Notes under the pieces: model-generated | The model's input: the letters and a program-made list of their open reading frames with translations, nothing else | Told to the model about the DNA's origin: nothing | Databases searched by the model: none | Program-made: the position numbers and the translations under genes | In this document: piece by piece, positions 1-8,055 of the stretch | How the letters are laid out: every line of letters begins with the position of its first letter | Position numbering within the stretch: the first letter of the stretch is position 1 | Source: Bisporella sp. PMI_857 | Taxonomy: Eukaryota; Ascomycota; Leotiomycetes; Helotiales; Helotiaceae | DNA length: 22,139 nucleotides | Assembly (NCBI GenBank): GCA_021307315.1 | Contig: JAJSPD010000204.1 | Span: 1-22,139 of the forward strand | Direction of reading: 5' to 3'

Positions 1-1
1 A

Positions 2-833
2 CGTTTTTACGGGCTTTCGTGAGCTACTCGCAAAACAACTAAGCGAAAACTACTGCCTATTACAGAACTAGCGCTGAACAGCAAAGACTCAGCGTCTACA
101 AAAGTAAGCCTATTCTTTTTTTCTTATAGCTACAATATAAATGCCCTGGAAGTTACGAAGCCGTTACGGGCGAAAAGCGAAAAAGCCCAGCGGAAAAAGA
201 AAAAGGATCGTCCGCAAAATCTTAGAAGCTACAAAATGAGCACAAACAGCGATAGCTAACGCCCAGAAACGGCAAAAAAAGCAACGAATCGCCACCGACA
301 GCAAAGCTTTCAATATCGAGTAAATAATCACGTTTGGCTGAACTTGGAGAATATAACTACAGACAGGCTATCGAAAAAGCTAAATGCTCGCCATGCTAAA
401 TTCCAGGTCACCGAAGTAATAAGCTTTTATAGCTACCGGCTTGATACATTACTAAAATCAGAAACATCTTTTATACAAAGCTGTTACGCTTAGCATTTAC
501 AGACCCGCTTCTTTTTCAAGTTGTAAAAGACTGGCAGCTACCACCGCAAATAGTAGCTAAAGAAAACGAATACGGAATAGAAGAGATTCTACGAGCCCGT
601 TAAAAGAAAAAGGCCGTAAAAAGTCAAAGAAGTATCTAGTCAAATGGGTAAACTACGCTAAGCCGACATAGAAACCAGCTAGCGCTCTGGAAAAGACAGC
701 AGCTTTGGAGAAGTTCGAAGCCAAAGAAAAAATAAGAAACAGGCTGTGGAAAGGCTTACGGGCTGAAAAGTCAGTTACGGAACGTTACGGAAGCATATCG
801 ACCTGTAAAGAGAAGAGTAATGTGACGGGTTGA
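2..833 (+). pseudogene. Chromovirus A pol 3' part: integrase C-terminus plus chromodomain
   Basis: Translation gives the end of the integrase core (LLPITELALNSKDSASTK, about 80-135). A frame change near 300-310 leads into the integrase C-terminal GPY/F-type region (NNHVWLNLENITTDRLSKKL, then HAKFQVTEVISFYSYRLD, about 325-445). Then come a linker (FTDPLLFQVVKDWQLPPQIV) and a chromodomain (YLVKWVNYAKPT, stop, KPASALEKTAALEKF, about 630-715). The stop replaces the aromatic Trp expected in the family pattern (TGG to TAG). In chromoviruses the chromodomain guides integration to marked chromatin. The product is non-functional: several stops and at least two frame changes. The frame closes at the TGA at 831-833, just inside the LTR. 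Confidence 0.85.
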
Positions 834-1075
834 ACCCGTAAGGATGACTCGGCTGCACGTGCTTCGGCACGAGCCAGCTCTCGTTGCAACCACGTGACAG
901 CGCGTGGCCACCGTAGACCTTTGTGGAGCCACCGACTCGTTACGTACTAGCGGACCCGTTACAGGCCTAGCTATAAACCCGTAATCTCCTGTATTCTCCT
1001 TTTTTCTCTTTATGTTGATTCTTTTGTAATATAGCAGTAATAGTCAATTGAATAGATTACTATTAACCTGTCACA
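821..1075 (+). repeat. 3' LTR of chromovirus A (255 bp)
   Basis: Begins TGTGACGGGT and ends CCTGTCACA, so the ends form the short inverted repeat TGTGAC/GTCACA with TG...CA termini. It directly follows a purine-rich tract, as a 3' LTR should. It contains a local GC-rich palindromic stretch near 855-875 and a T/C-rich 3' half. Only one copy is in the window, so LTR identity cannot be measured here. Confidence 0.85.
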
Positions 1076-1739
1076 GAACCTAGATTAGCAATAAAAAAAA
1101 ACTGTTCCGAAAAACGTTTTTCGTCGACAGTAAAAAAAAGTAATATTGTAGTAGGGTTGATTTTCTTTTTTGCTATTTTGTCACGTGGCGCGTTATGTGA
1201 TCTGAGGAGTATAAGTTGTATATAAGTCTTGCCTTCGATATAAAAGCACACTATCGATAATCAACAATACAATCTTTTTCTACTTTTCTATATATTACTC
1301 TTTTATAAGCTATCGACGTTTATTTGTTATATAGAGCTTAGGCTCGCCGGTGCTCTCCTAAGTATGCTACAAATACCGATACTATGCTTACAGGTTTTGA
1401 GCTAGATCCTGTTGCTGTTCTTGCTTTTCAGCATGTTCCCTTCTACAATATAACGTCAGTAATAAGCTCCGCGCGCTCGCTGTCGAAGCCTTTTACTTTG
1501 ATAAAAAAAGAAAGTTGGAAACGTCGAGTTTCGCACTTAGTAATAAGCTGCTCGGCTAACAAGCTGTAAATCAGAAAAAAAGCGTTTGCTCCGGTGTCGA
1601 TAAAGCCAAAAGTGCTGTAACAATATTTATTTTTATTAAACTACAAGAATAGTAAAAGCATCTTCGCCTATAAAGCGACGTAGGTCAAGAATAGTATGAT
1701 TTTTTTTTTTTTTAGTACGCTCTGAAAAAAAGACTTTTT
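1076..1739 (-). pseudogene. Chromovirus B pol start: aspartic protease region, twice interrupted
   Basis: The minus strand shows the retropepsin active-site box GFIDTGANAFFLI (Asp codon at 1596-1598), followed by sequence parallel to element C (ITKCETRRFQLSFFIKVKGF, then ITDVI). The frame is split at 1447/1147 by a 301-bp insertion and resumes as FFTVDEKRFSEQFFFIANLG, which matches C's TVDEKR region. It ends at element A's LTR. The retropepsin would process the Gag-Pol polyprotein in virus-like particles. Here the catalytic DTG is still readable, but the reading frame is destroyed. At TVDEKR this copy keeps a base that C has lost, so B shows the ancestral frame there. Confidence 0.8.
1147..1447. 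mobile_element. 301-bp insertion with 10-bp terminal inverted repeat and ATAT duplication
   Basis: Comparison with element C shows extra sequence inside B's protease region. It starts TGTAGTAGGG and ends CCCTTCTACA, a 10-bp terminal inverted repeat with one mismatch, flanked by ATAT on both sides (1143-1146 and 1448-1451). Removing the insert and one ATAT restores colinearity with C. TG...CA ends, a TATA-like stretch (GATATAAAAG, about 1237-1246) and an AATCAACAATACAATC stretch suggest a solo LTR of an unrelated (perhaps Ty1/copia) element. A MITE is the alternative. The sub-sequence ACAGGTTTTGAGC (about 1390-1402) resembles a half-tRNA-iMet primer site, so a 246-bp LTR plus short internal remnant is a third reading. 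Confidence 0.75.
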
Positions 1740-2855
1740 TCAAAGCTTTTCTTTCTTCGACTTTTCTTTATTCTTAAAGCTTGAACTAAACGACTTCGGT
1801 GCCAAAAAGTCCTCCGCCAGGCTTAAAAAGCTCAGGTCCAGGAGCTTTAGCGCTGTGTCTGGCTTGCGCGGCAAAAAGCAGCTTGTAGCGTAGTGGCCTG
1901 GTTTTTCGCAATTGTAGCATGTGTTTGCAGCTGCTACTTTGAGGGTTAACGAGCGTTTTTTGCTTAAAAAAGCCGAACTGTGCCGAAGTAGGAATAAAAG
2001 AAATGAAGTAGTAGTAGTTAGACTTTTGTTCGGCTTTTAGCTTTTCCGAAATGTACTAGCAACAGCTTGAAAAAAAGATTGCCGAAATAAGAATTGCTAA
2101 AGAAATTGCCGAGCTTGGCGAGTACGAAGCCGCTAATTAGCTGTAACCGAGTCCTAGTAAACACTGTGGGCCAAGCTACAAAAGCTAGCGAATGTAAGCT
2201 CTTGAGATCGTCGTACAGAAACTAATTGCAACTGAAAGCTTAGCTTTAGCTTCTGAAACATGTTTTCCTGGCGCTCGGAAACAAAGATATTAGTTTTGTT
2301 TGCGTAAGAAATAAATCGGTGCTTAAAGTCGGCAAAGCTTTCCGAGCTTGTTATATACATCTTGTAATACTTCTTTCGCTGCTTAATTTGCTTGTTAACA
2401 TTTACAAAGCTCAAGCTAAGCGTTTCGAGCATTTTAGCCACTGTTTTGTAAAGTACTAGCAACAAAGGATCCATTCTGGTTTCTAAATAGCTTTAAGCTC
2501 GGCCCGATATTAAGCGGAACACGTGCTCGACTTTATTCAGTTCTGTTTCGAACATTTTCGAATAGCGCCGGAAATAGCCGAATAACTGGATTTTCCAGCT
2601 TTTGTAAGTAAAATCTATACCGTTCGAAAGTTCTCGAATATTCTTAACACGAGCAGAAAAGTAAAAAGCCGCGCGGAGCGTTTCTACTGTTATTTCCCGC
2701 TCAACTGTAAAAAAAAGAGTGTCCGAGCTTAGCTGAATAAAAAGTAATTCTGTTCTTTACTGCTGTTTCAGTTCGGCGAGCTGCGTAGCTTGTACTCGAG
2801 CTTTTTTTTTGCTAGCGGCCAGCTTTTTTTGTATTTGCTGTAAAGTGGCCTGCAT
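1740..2855 (-). pseudogene. Gag pseudogene of chromovirus B
   Basis: Structural polyprotein of the retrotransposon, forming the virus-like particle. One minus-strand frame runs from ATG 2855 (MQATLQQIQKKLAAS) through a coiled-coil-like N-terminus, a capsid-like middle (FRRYSKMFETELNKVEHVF; ESFADFKHRFISY; RQENMFQKLKLSFQLQL) to a CCHC zinc knuckle (CYNCEKPGHYATSC, 1878-1919) and a stop at 1740-1742. The knuckle keeps all four ligands (C-X2-C-X4-H-X4-C). In-frame stops interrupt the chain. The Trp codon at 2595-2597 is intact here but is TAA in the homologous position of element C. The start may be a few codons earlier, because C begins with two closely spaced Met codons. Confidence 0.85.
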
Positions 2856-3277
2856 TGCAATTATAGCGAGGTTCTCCGAATATAATAGTTCTGCTTCATC
2901 GCTTTAAAAAAAACCGGAGATTTAAGCGTGTAATACTCCCGAAGTAATTGCGACTGCTTTGCTTTTAGCACCGCGTCGTGTGCCTGTAAAATCAGCTATT
3001 GTCGTGCTTGTAACCAAATAACAAAATAAATAAAATAACAAAATGAGTGAATCAGAAAATAAATATAGTATCGAAAACTTTCTAATTGCGCGAAGCGTGA
3101 ACTAACGAGCCGCGACTTTTTCGAAAAAAAAGAAGTAGGCGAACGCTGCTGTAAATCGTCGAAAGCTCCTCAAGCTTCCGGTACGATATTCTAACCTTCG
3201 TAAGAAGTAAGTATTCGAGCCTCCTCAGAAAAATATTAGGCCTTTTTAGGCTGTTGATTAAGAAAAGCTATAAATAA

Positions 3278-3451
3278 TGTCACAACACGCGCTGTGGATT
3301 TACAAATACAGAAAGCAACGGTGGTATTATACGAGAATCTATAGCTGAAGAAAAAAGAAAGAGCTCGAGAAGAACAAGCTATATATACACGAAGCGTTCG
3401 AAGAGCTCGCCTAATATAAGTCACGTGTGCCTGGAAGCACGCGACGTAACA
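3278..3451 (-). repeat. 5' LTR of chromovirus B (174 bp)
   Basis: Reverse complement of the LTRs of element C, recognisable across its full length, with ends TGTCAC/TTACA in this orientation. It retains the TATATATA-type promoter box and the AGCTATAGAT motif that may mark the RNA start. It joins a leader that begins as in C (ATTATTTATAGC). Confidence 0.9.
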
Positions 3452-4502
3452 GCTAAAAGGCTAAATAAAAGCCGAAAATATTAACTTTTAAGATTTATAA
3501 ACTGTTAACTAATTACAGATTTTTGTATAGCTAATGTTAGCGACTTTTTCTAAAACTTTATTTTTCAGCATTTAGTATCGACACGTTTTTGAATTACTAT
3601 TTCGATCGGAATATTAACGTTGACGTTTAAAACATTTACTGTAGTCAAGCTTTTCAGAAAAAGCTAATAAAGCTTGCATGTTTAATAAGTCGCTCGATTA
3701 ATTTTCGTCGGCCACGGAAATTAACTGTTGAACAATTTGCGTTAGTTAATAAGCTTTTATATATCGTTAAATTGAAACATCGCATTACGAAACTGTCAAG
3801 CTTTTAAAAAAATTCTGCAAGTAAAAAAAATATTAAAAAGCTCGTCGTTGCTTTCAGAGCAAAAAACAGCAGTAGCAGAAGCTTTTCCTGATTGCTTTAG
3901 TAAAACGTTTCAAAAAAAAGCAGCTAGTAATCGATAGCGAGCAGCAGTTAGCTGGAAAAGTAGTCGACGAAAACACGCGAAACGCATTAAAGCAATTAAA
4001 TCAAGTAACACCAGAACATTTCTTTTTAATAAACGCTATTTTAACGCTGTTTAAAACGTTCTTAAAAAACGAGTATCAACGAAAGATCGTAGCAGTCAAT
4101 GCTATTATAGCGTACTGCGGCGTGAAGAAAAGCTTCGCTTCCCGTCGTATTCAGCGTAAACGTCTAGTAAAGAATAAAAGCCCACTAATCTTTAAAGTCG
4201 AAAAGCCTGATACTTTAAGCCAAGCGATACGATTAATTAAAAAAGAAAAAAAGCCGACAAAATGCTTCGTTTGTTTTGAGAATCCGTCTTTAACATTACG
4301 CGAAAAAGTTGTTTTGTATGCAATTTCGAGTTCTTTAAATAAACACTTTTTAAAAAAGCATGTAAACAAGTTGCAAAAAGAAATATACATTGATTGTTAC
4401 ATTTACAGCGACAAGCTAAAAAACCGAGTAAAACTGTTGATTTATGCAAAAAGGTTTTATAGAACCGTTTCACGAAGTTTCGCTGAAAAATTAATTATTT
4501 AG
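3452..4502 (+). pseudogene. DUF3435 (Captain-type tyrosine recombinase) pseudogene, C-terminal half
   Basis: DUF3435 proteins are fungal tyrosine recombinases, including the Captains that move Starship elements. Readable pieces: a box with the probable nucleophile Tyr (SIDTFLNYYFDRNINVD, 3574-3624); then LISRSINFRRPRKLTVEQFA and VNKLLYIVKLKHRITKL; a frame change in a Lys-rich stretch near 3800-3830; AGKVVDENTRNALKQLNQVT; INAILTLFKTFLKNEYQRKI; and a C-terminal finger CFVC...HFLKKH (Cys 4263 and 4272, His 4344 and 4359). The family's second finger is degraded: CYIY and YAKRFYRTVSR stand where Cys and His are expected, fitting G-to-A and C-to-T changes. The N-terminal half is missing; element B's LTR abuts at 3451 and probably inserted within this gene. 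Assignment is from remembered family pattern, not a search. Confidence 0.7.
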
Positions 4503-5958
4503 ATTTCAAAAGCTATTTGTTGGTTTTGATTATTTTTTATTCGGAAAGCAAAAATAAAAACTGGATTTTGTTCGTAAGTGTCTTAAGCTATTTTTGTTTA
4601 TTATTAATTAGCTTTACACTTTGTAAAGTAAAGCTGACATATGTATTACGAAAGTTCGCAAGCATGTTTAACTAGTCAAAACAATGCAGCGTTATAAACG
4701 TGCTTTGCTCAAAGTAGTGCTAAAACATTTTATAAAAAAATAAACGAACTAGCCGGAAGTATACAAAATCGTTAAGCTGTATTTTAAGTACCAAAAATAG
4801 CCAAGCTAATACTTATAGAAACAATGTTACATTTGTAAAAAGCGAAAGCGAACCGCCGTGCTAGTGTTACTTCTGACCGAAACGAGCGTTGCAGCTTTAT
4901 TACTACTGTACAGCTTTATTAGTTATCGAAAAGAAGCAGCACAAATCTTTATTTCAAAGCATTTAAAAGTGCTTTTCCTGAAAGTGCTAAGTCCAGCTAC
5001 TTGTTATACGCTTTTTCATGAATATGTATATTTTTTGGCATTAATATTGAAACTCGATATATATAAAGCTAGCAACGACAATAAACACATTTTCAGTTCC
5101 AAAGTCGGAAAATTAAACAGTACTATATAAAACTTTATTAGTTAAACGAGTTAGTGCAAAATGTAACGCAACAGCACAACTTCGAAGCTGAAAAACGAAA
5201 TTATTAAGTTCTTTAAATGTACTCGTCGAGCTTTTACAAGTACTTGCACCACTCGTTTTTTCGTATACTGTAAAACCAATTCTCGCGTAAGTCTACTAAG
5301 CTATTCGAAAGTTATTCGATTTTGCGGCAAAGCTAGTACTGAATTACGATAAAGTAACAAATACACCTTTAATAAGTACGTCTCGGACTTTTAGTGCACT
5401 TAGAATCGGTAGAATAGTATACTAACAGCATTTTTTCAGAAATAAAAGTTTCTGGTATTATAATTCAAACGAAAGCACGTACTTTAATAACAGGAAAAAG
5501 CGTTCGCTATTTTTTCTTCCACCTAAACGTCACCTAAGCAAGTCTTATAAAGTAGTCGCAATTTAGTAGCTTTTGTAGCTTTTCAATAAAATGTTTTCCT
5601 GTTATACTTAAACAAGTTCAAAAAATGCATGCGCTTCTTTCTTGTATTTTTTAGCATAAAATCATTCGGCTAATAGTTGTTTATTAGTAAATCGGTCTTG
5701 TAGTTCAGTCTTTTATCACCGTTTTTAAATACTCGTCCGTTTCACATAAAAAAGAAAAACACAGTTCGGATCTGGAATTGTGCTAATAACGTAACTTTTA
5801 AGCGTGTGTCAAGCACCAGCGCAATAAGCGTATTAGCGTAAAAGTGCCAAGTATAAATAAAGCACATACGCTGTTGTGTAGTATGTTATACTTTAGACGC
5901 AATCACTTCGAAGTGCAATATTTCAAACCGATATATATACAGTTGTAGTATTCCCGAC
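4503..5958. other. AT-rich stretch with no recognisable gene
   Basis: I see no domain I can name. The longest plus-strand open stretch (4858-5130, GTG start, 90 residues, including FISYRKEAAQIFISKHLK and SPATCYTLFHEYVYFLALI) has an amphipathic, protein-like composition and could be a remnant of a RIP-damaged gene lying downstream of the DUF3435 relic. Stops in the surrounding sequence are frequent in all frames. No RNA gene or clear repeat is visible. Confidence 0.5.
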
Positions 5959-6150
5959 GCTAGCGCATCCGTTACGATAGCGCTCGAAAAACGGCAGCGT
6001 TAAAAAAAAAAAAAAACTAAGCTCTTTAACGCCAGCGCATCTATTGCGATAGCGCTTAACGGACGAAAGCGTTGAAAAAAAAGCAAAACTAGGCTTCTTA
6101 CCGCTGGCGCATCCGTTACGATAGCGCTTAACGGACGGCAGCGTTGAAAA
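5959..6150 (+). repeat. 72-bp tandem repeat, about 2.7 copies, with internal hairpin
   Basis: Copies start at 5959, 6031 and 6103 (exact 72-bp period); the third fades out after about 48 bp. The conserved core reads GCGCATCCGTTACGATAGCG with the continuation CTTAACGGACGGCAGCGTT, followed by an A-rich half. The core can fold as CCGTTA (10-nt loop) TAACGG, best kept in copy 3. Copies differ mainly by transitions. It is more GC-rich than the sequence on either side. It lies about 200 bp left of element C. Confidence 0.85.
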
Positions 6151-6358
6151 TAAATTTGATTAACATTATCTAATTTATTGCAAGTGTAGCTATACTTAGA
6201 GATTTTGCGGACTGCACAAAAACAATCCATCGTACAAGCACTATAACACTAAGTAAAATATATTCAACAGCTATAAATTAAAAGAATGTTTATAAATACA
6301 TGCACCGACTTGCAGTAACTTCACTAGAAAGTCTTATTATCGCAAAGTATATAAAGAT

Positions 6359-6531
6359 TGTCACGTTCCGTGCTTCTAAGCACACGTGACCTATATTAGG
6401 CGAGCTCTCAGAGCGCTTCGTGTATATATAGCCTGCTTTTCTCGAGCTTCTTTTCCTTCTTTAGCTATAGATTCTTGTATTGCACCACCGTTGCCCTCTG
6501 TATCTGTAGATCCACAGCGCGTGCCGTGACA
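6359..6531 (+). repeat. 5' LTR of chromovirus C (173 bp)
   Basis: Starts TGTCACG and ends CGTGACA, giving inverted ends TGTCAC/GTGACA. Contains a TATATATAG box at about 6422-6431, the likely promoter. Compared with the 3' LTR it shows about ten substitutions, all C/T on the plus strand, plus one 1-bp indel. Confidence 0.95.
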
Positions 6532-6930
6532 TTATTTATAGCTTCCTTTAATTAACAGCCTGGGAAGGCCCAATATTCTTCTGAGGAGGCTCGAATACTT
6601 ACTTTTTACAAAGGTTAGAATATCGTACCGGAAGCTTCAGAAGCTCTCGACGACTTACAGCAGCGCTCGTCTATTTTCTTTTTTTTGAAAAAGTCGCGGC
6701 TCGTAAGTTTACGCTTCGCGCAATTAGAGAGCTCTCGATTTTACATTTATTCTCTGATTTACTCTTTTTATTTTTTTGTTATTTACACGACTATAGCTGA
6801 TACCACAGGCACTCGACGCGGTGCTAAAGGCAAAACCACCACTACGTTTTTAGGAGCGTCCAACATACACACTTTCGGCTTTTTTTAAAGCGAAAAAACA
6901 AGTTAATCGCTTTCTATAAACTTCACTACT
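6532..6930 (+). other. Untranslated leader of chromovirus C
   Basis: Between the 5' LTR and the first Gag Met codons there is a 399-bp leader, largely alignable with the matching part of element B (for example the GAGGAGGCTCGAATACTTAC stretch). An open frame at 6685-6888 inside it is not kept in B and is probably not a protein. The leader would hold primer-binding and packaging signals. Confidence 0.6.
6534..6543 (+). promoter_or_regulatory. Candidate primer-binding site, possible Tf1-type self-priming
   Basis: Two bases after the 5' LTR lies ATTTATAGCT. It can pair over 10 nt (one G-U) with AGCTATAGAT at 6463-6472 inside the LTR, about 40 bp after the TATA box, where the RNA could start. 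The same two motifs are kept in element B. The Tf1/sushi group of Ty3/gypsy elements is known to prime with the 5' end of its own RNA. I saw no tRNA 3'-end complement at this position by eye. The call is an inference. Confidence 0.4.
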
Positions 6931-8055
6931 ATGGAAATGCTGCTTTCAACAATGTTAAAATTACAGGATGAGCTAGCTGCTAGCAAAAAAAAAGCTTAAC
7001 ACACAGTTCAACAACAAGCTATAAAGCTCGCCGAGTTTGAGCAACGAATAGCAAACTAGCTTTTTGTTTAGCACAAAAGCTCTGAAACCTTTGTTCCGGA
7101 AAATAAGCGGGAAATGACAATAGAGACGCTACGCTCCGTTTATTTCCACTTTTTTGCTCGTGTTAAGGATATCCAGGAACTTTCGGATGGCATAAACTTT
7201 ACTTACAAGAGTTAAAAGATCCAGCTACTCAGGTTTTTCCGGCGCTATTCAAAGATGTTCGAGACAAAGCTAGACAAGCTCGAGTATGTGTTTTGTGCGA
7301 CATCGGGTCGAGTTTAGGGCTACTTGGAAGCCAGAATGAATCCTTCGTCGCTCGTGCGCTACGAAACAGTGGACGAAATGCTCGAGACTTTTAGCATAAG
7401 CTTCGTAAATGCTAATAAGCAAATCGAGCAGCGGAAGGAATACTACAAGCTATTTATAACAAACTCGGAAAGTTTCGCCGATTTCAAGCATCGATTTATT
7501 TCGTGTACAGACAAAGCTAACATCTCAGTTTTTGAGCGGCAAGAAAACATGTTCCAGAAGCTAAAGCTAAGCTTTCAATTACAACTAGCTTCTATTCGCC
7601 GATCTACGCTACTTACTTTTGCTAGCTTCTGTAGCCTGGCTCACAGTGTTTACCAGGACTCGGTAACAGCCAATTAGCAGCTTCGTACTCGCTAAACTCG
7701 GCAACTTTCTTTTCGGCAACTTCTTTTCCAAAGTGCCGCTAGTGTACCTCGAAAAAGCCAAGAACCAAGCACAAGCCTAGCTACCGCTACTTCATTTCTA
7801 CTTCGCCAAAGCTCGGTTTTACTAAGCAAAGAACGCTCGCGCTCGTCAACTCCAAGAATAGCAGCTGCAAATACATGCTACAACTGCGGAGAATCAAGCC
7901 ACTATGCTACAGGCTGTCCTTTGCCGCGCAAGCCGGAAACTGCGCTGAAGCTTCTAGAGCTGAGTTCTCTAAGCCTGTCGGAAAATCTTTTGGCACCAGA
8001 GTCGCCTGAGTCAAGCTTTGAGGATAAAAAGAAGCCGAGGAAAAAAAAGCTTTGA
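6931..8055 (+). pseudogene. Gag pseudogene of chromovirus C
   Basis: A single frame of about 374 codons from ATG 6931 to TGA 8053-8055, with several internal stops. N-terminal coiled-coil-like segment (MLKLQDELAASKKKA), capsid-like middle (FRRYSKMFETKLDKLEYVF; SESFADFKHRFISC; RQENMFQKLKLSFQLQL), a Ser/Arg-rich linker and a CCHC zinc knuckle CYNCGESSHYATGC (7876-7917, all ligands kept). It would form the particle and bind the element's RNA. The stop at 7213-7215 (TAA) corresponds to a Trp codon (TGG) in element B, direct evidence of G-to-A change. The longest undamaged piece is 7324-7677. Confidence 0.9.

Larger units (their letters stand above)
1..1075 (+). mobile_element. Chromovirus A (Ty3/gypsy), 3' end only
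   Basis: The 3' part of a Ty3/gypsy LTR retrotransposon: integrase tail, chromodomain, purine-rich tract (about 807-820) and a complete 3' LTR. The 5' part lies outside the window. The LTR ends exactly where the protease reading frame of the minus-strand element B is broken (B resumes at 1076), so A most likely inserted into B. The predicted 5-bp target duplication is GAACC (1076-1080); its partner should lie to the left of A's 5' LTR. A differs from B and C in LTR sequence and in chromodomain type, so it is a second family. In-frame stops at Trp and other codons show it is dead. Confidence 0.85.
1076..3451 (-). mobile_element. Chromovirus B, 5' part (same family as element C), host of nested insertions
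   Basis: Minus-strand Ty3/gypsy element with its 5' LTR at 3278-3451, a leader, gag (2855 to 1740) and the start of pol (protease) running left to 1076, where it stops at the LTR of element A. The rest of pol and the 3' LTR should lie to the left of A, outside the window. Sequence and order match element C closely (leader, Gag, zinc knuckle, protease), so B and C are two copies of one family. A 301-bp foreign segment (1147-1447) interrupts the protease region. The 5-bp flank outside the 5' LTR is GCTAA (3452-3456), the expected target duplication. Confidence 0.85.

Noticed and set aside
4151..4473. Two overlapping minus-strand open frames opposite the DUF3435 finger region
   Set aside because: They are antisense to a recognisable plus-strand DUF3435 C-terminus and have no domain features.
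6000..6230. Minus-strand open frame with repeated LSAI residues
   Set aside because: It is only the translation of the 72-bp tandem repeat (72 is divisible by three) and shows no other coding sign.
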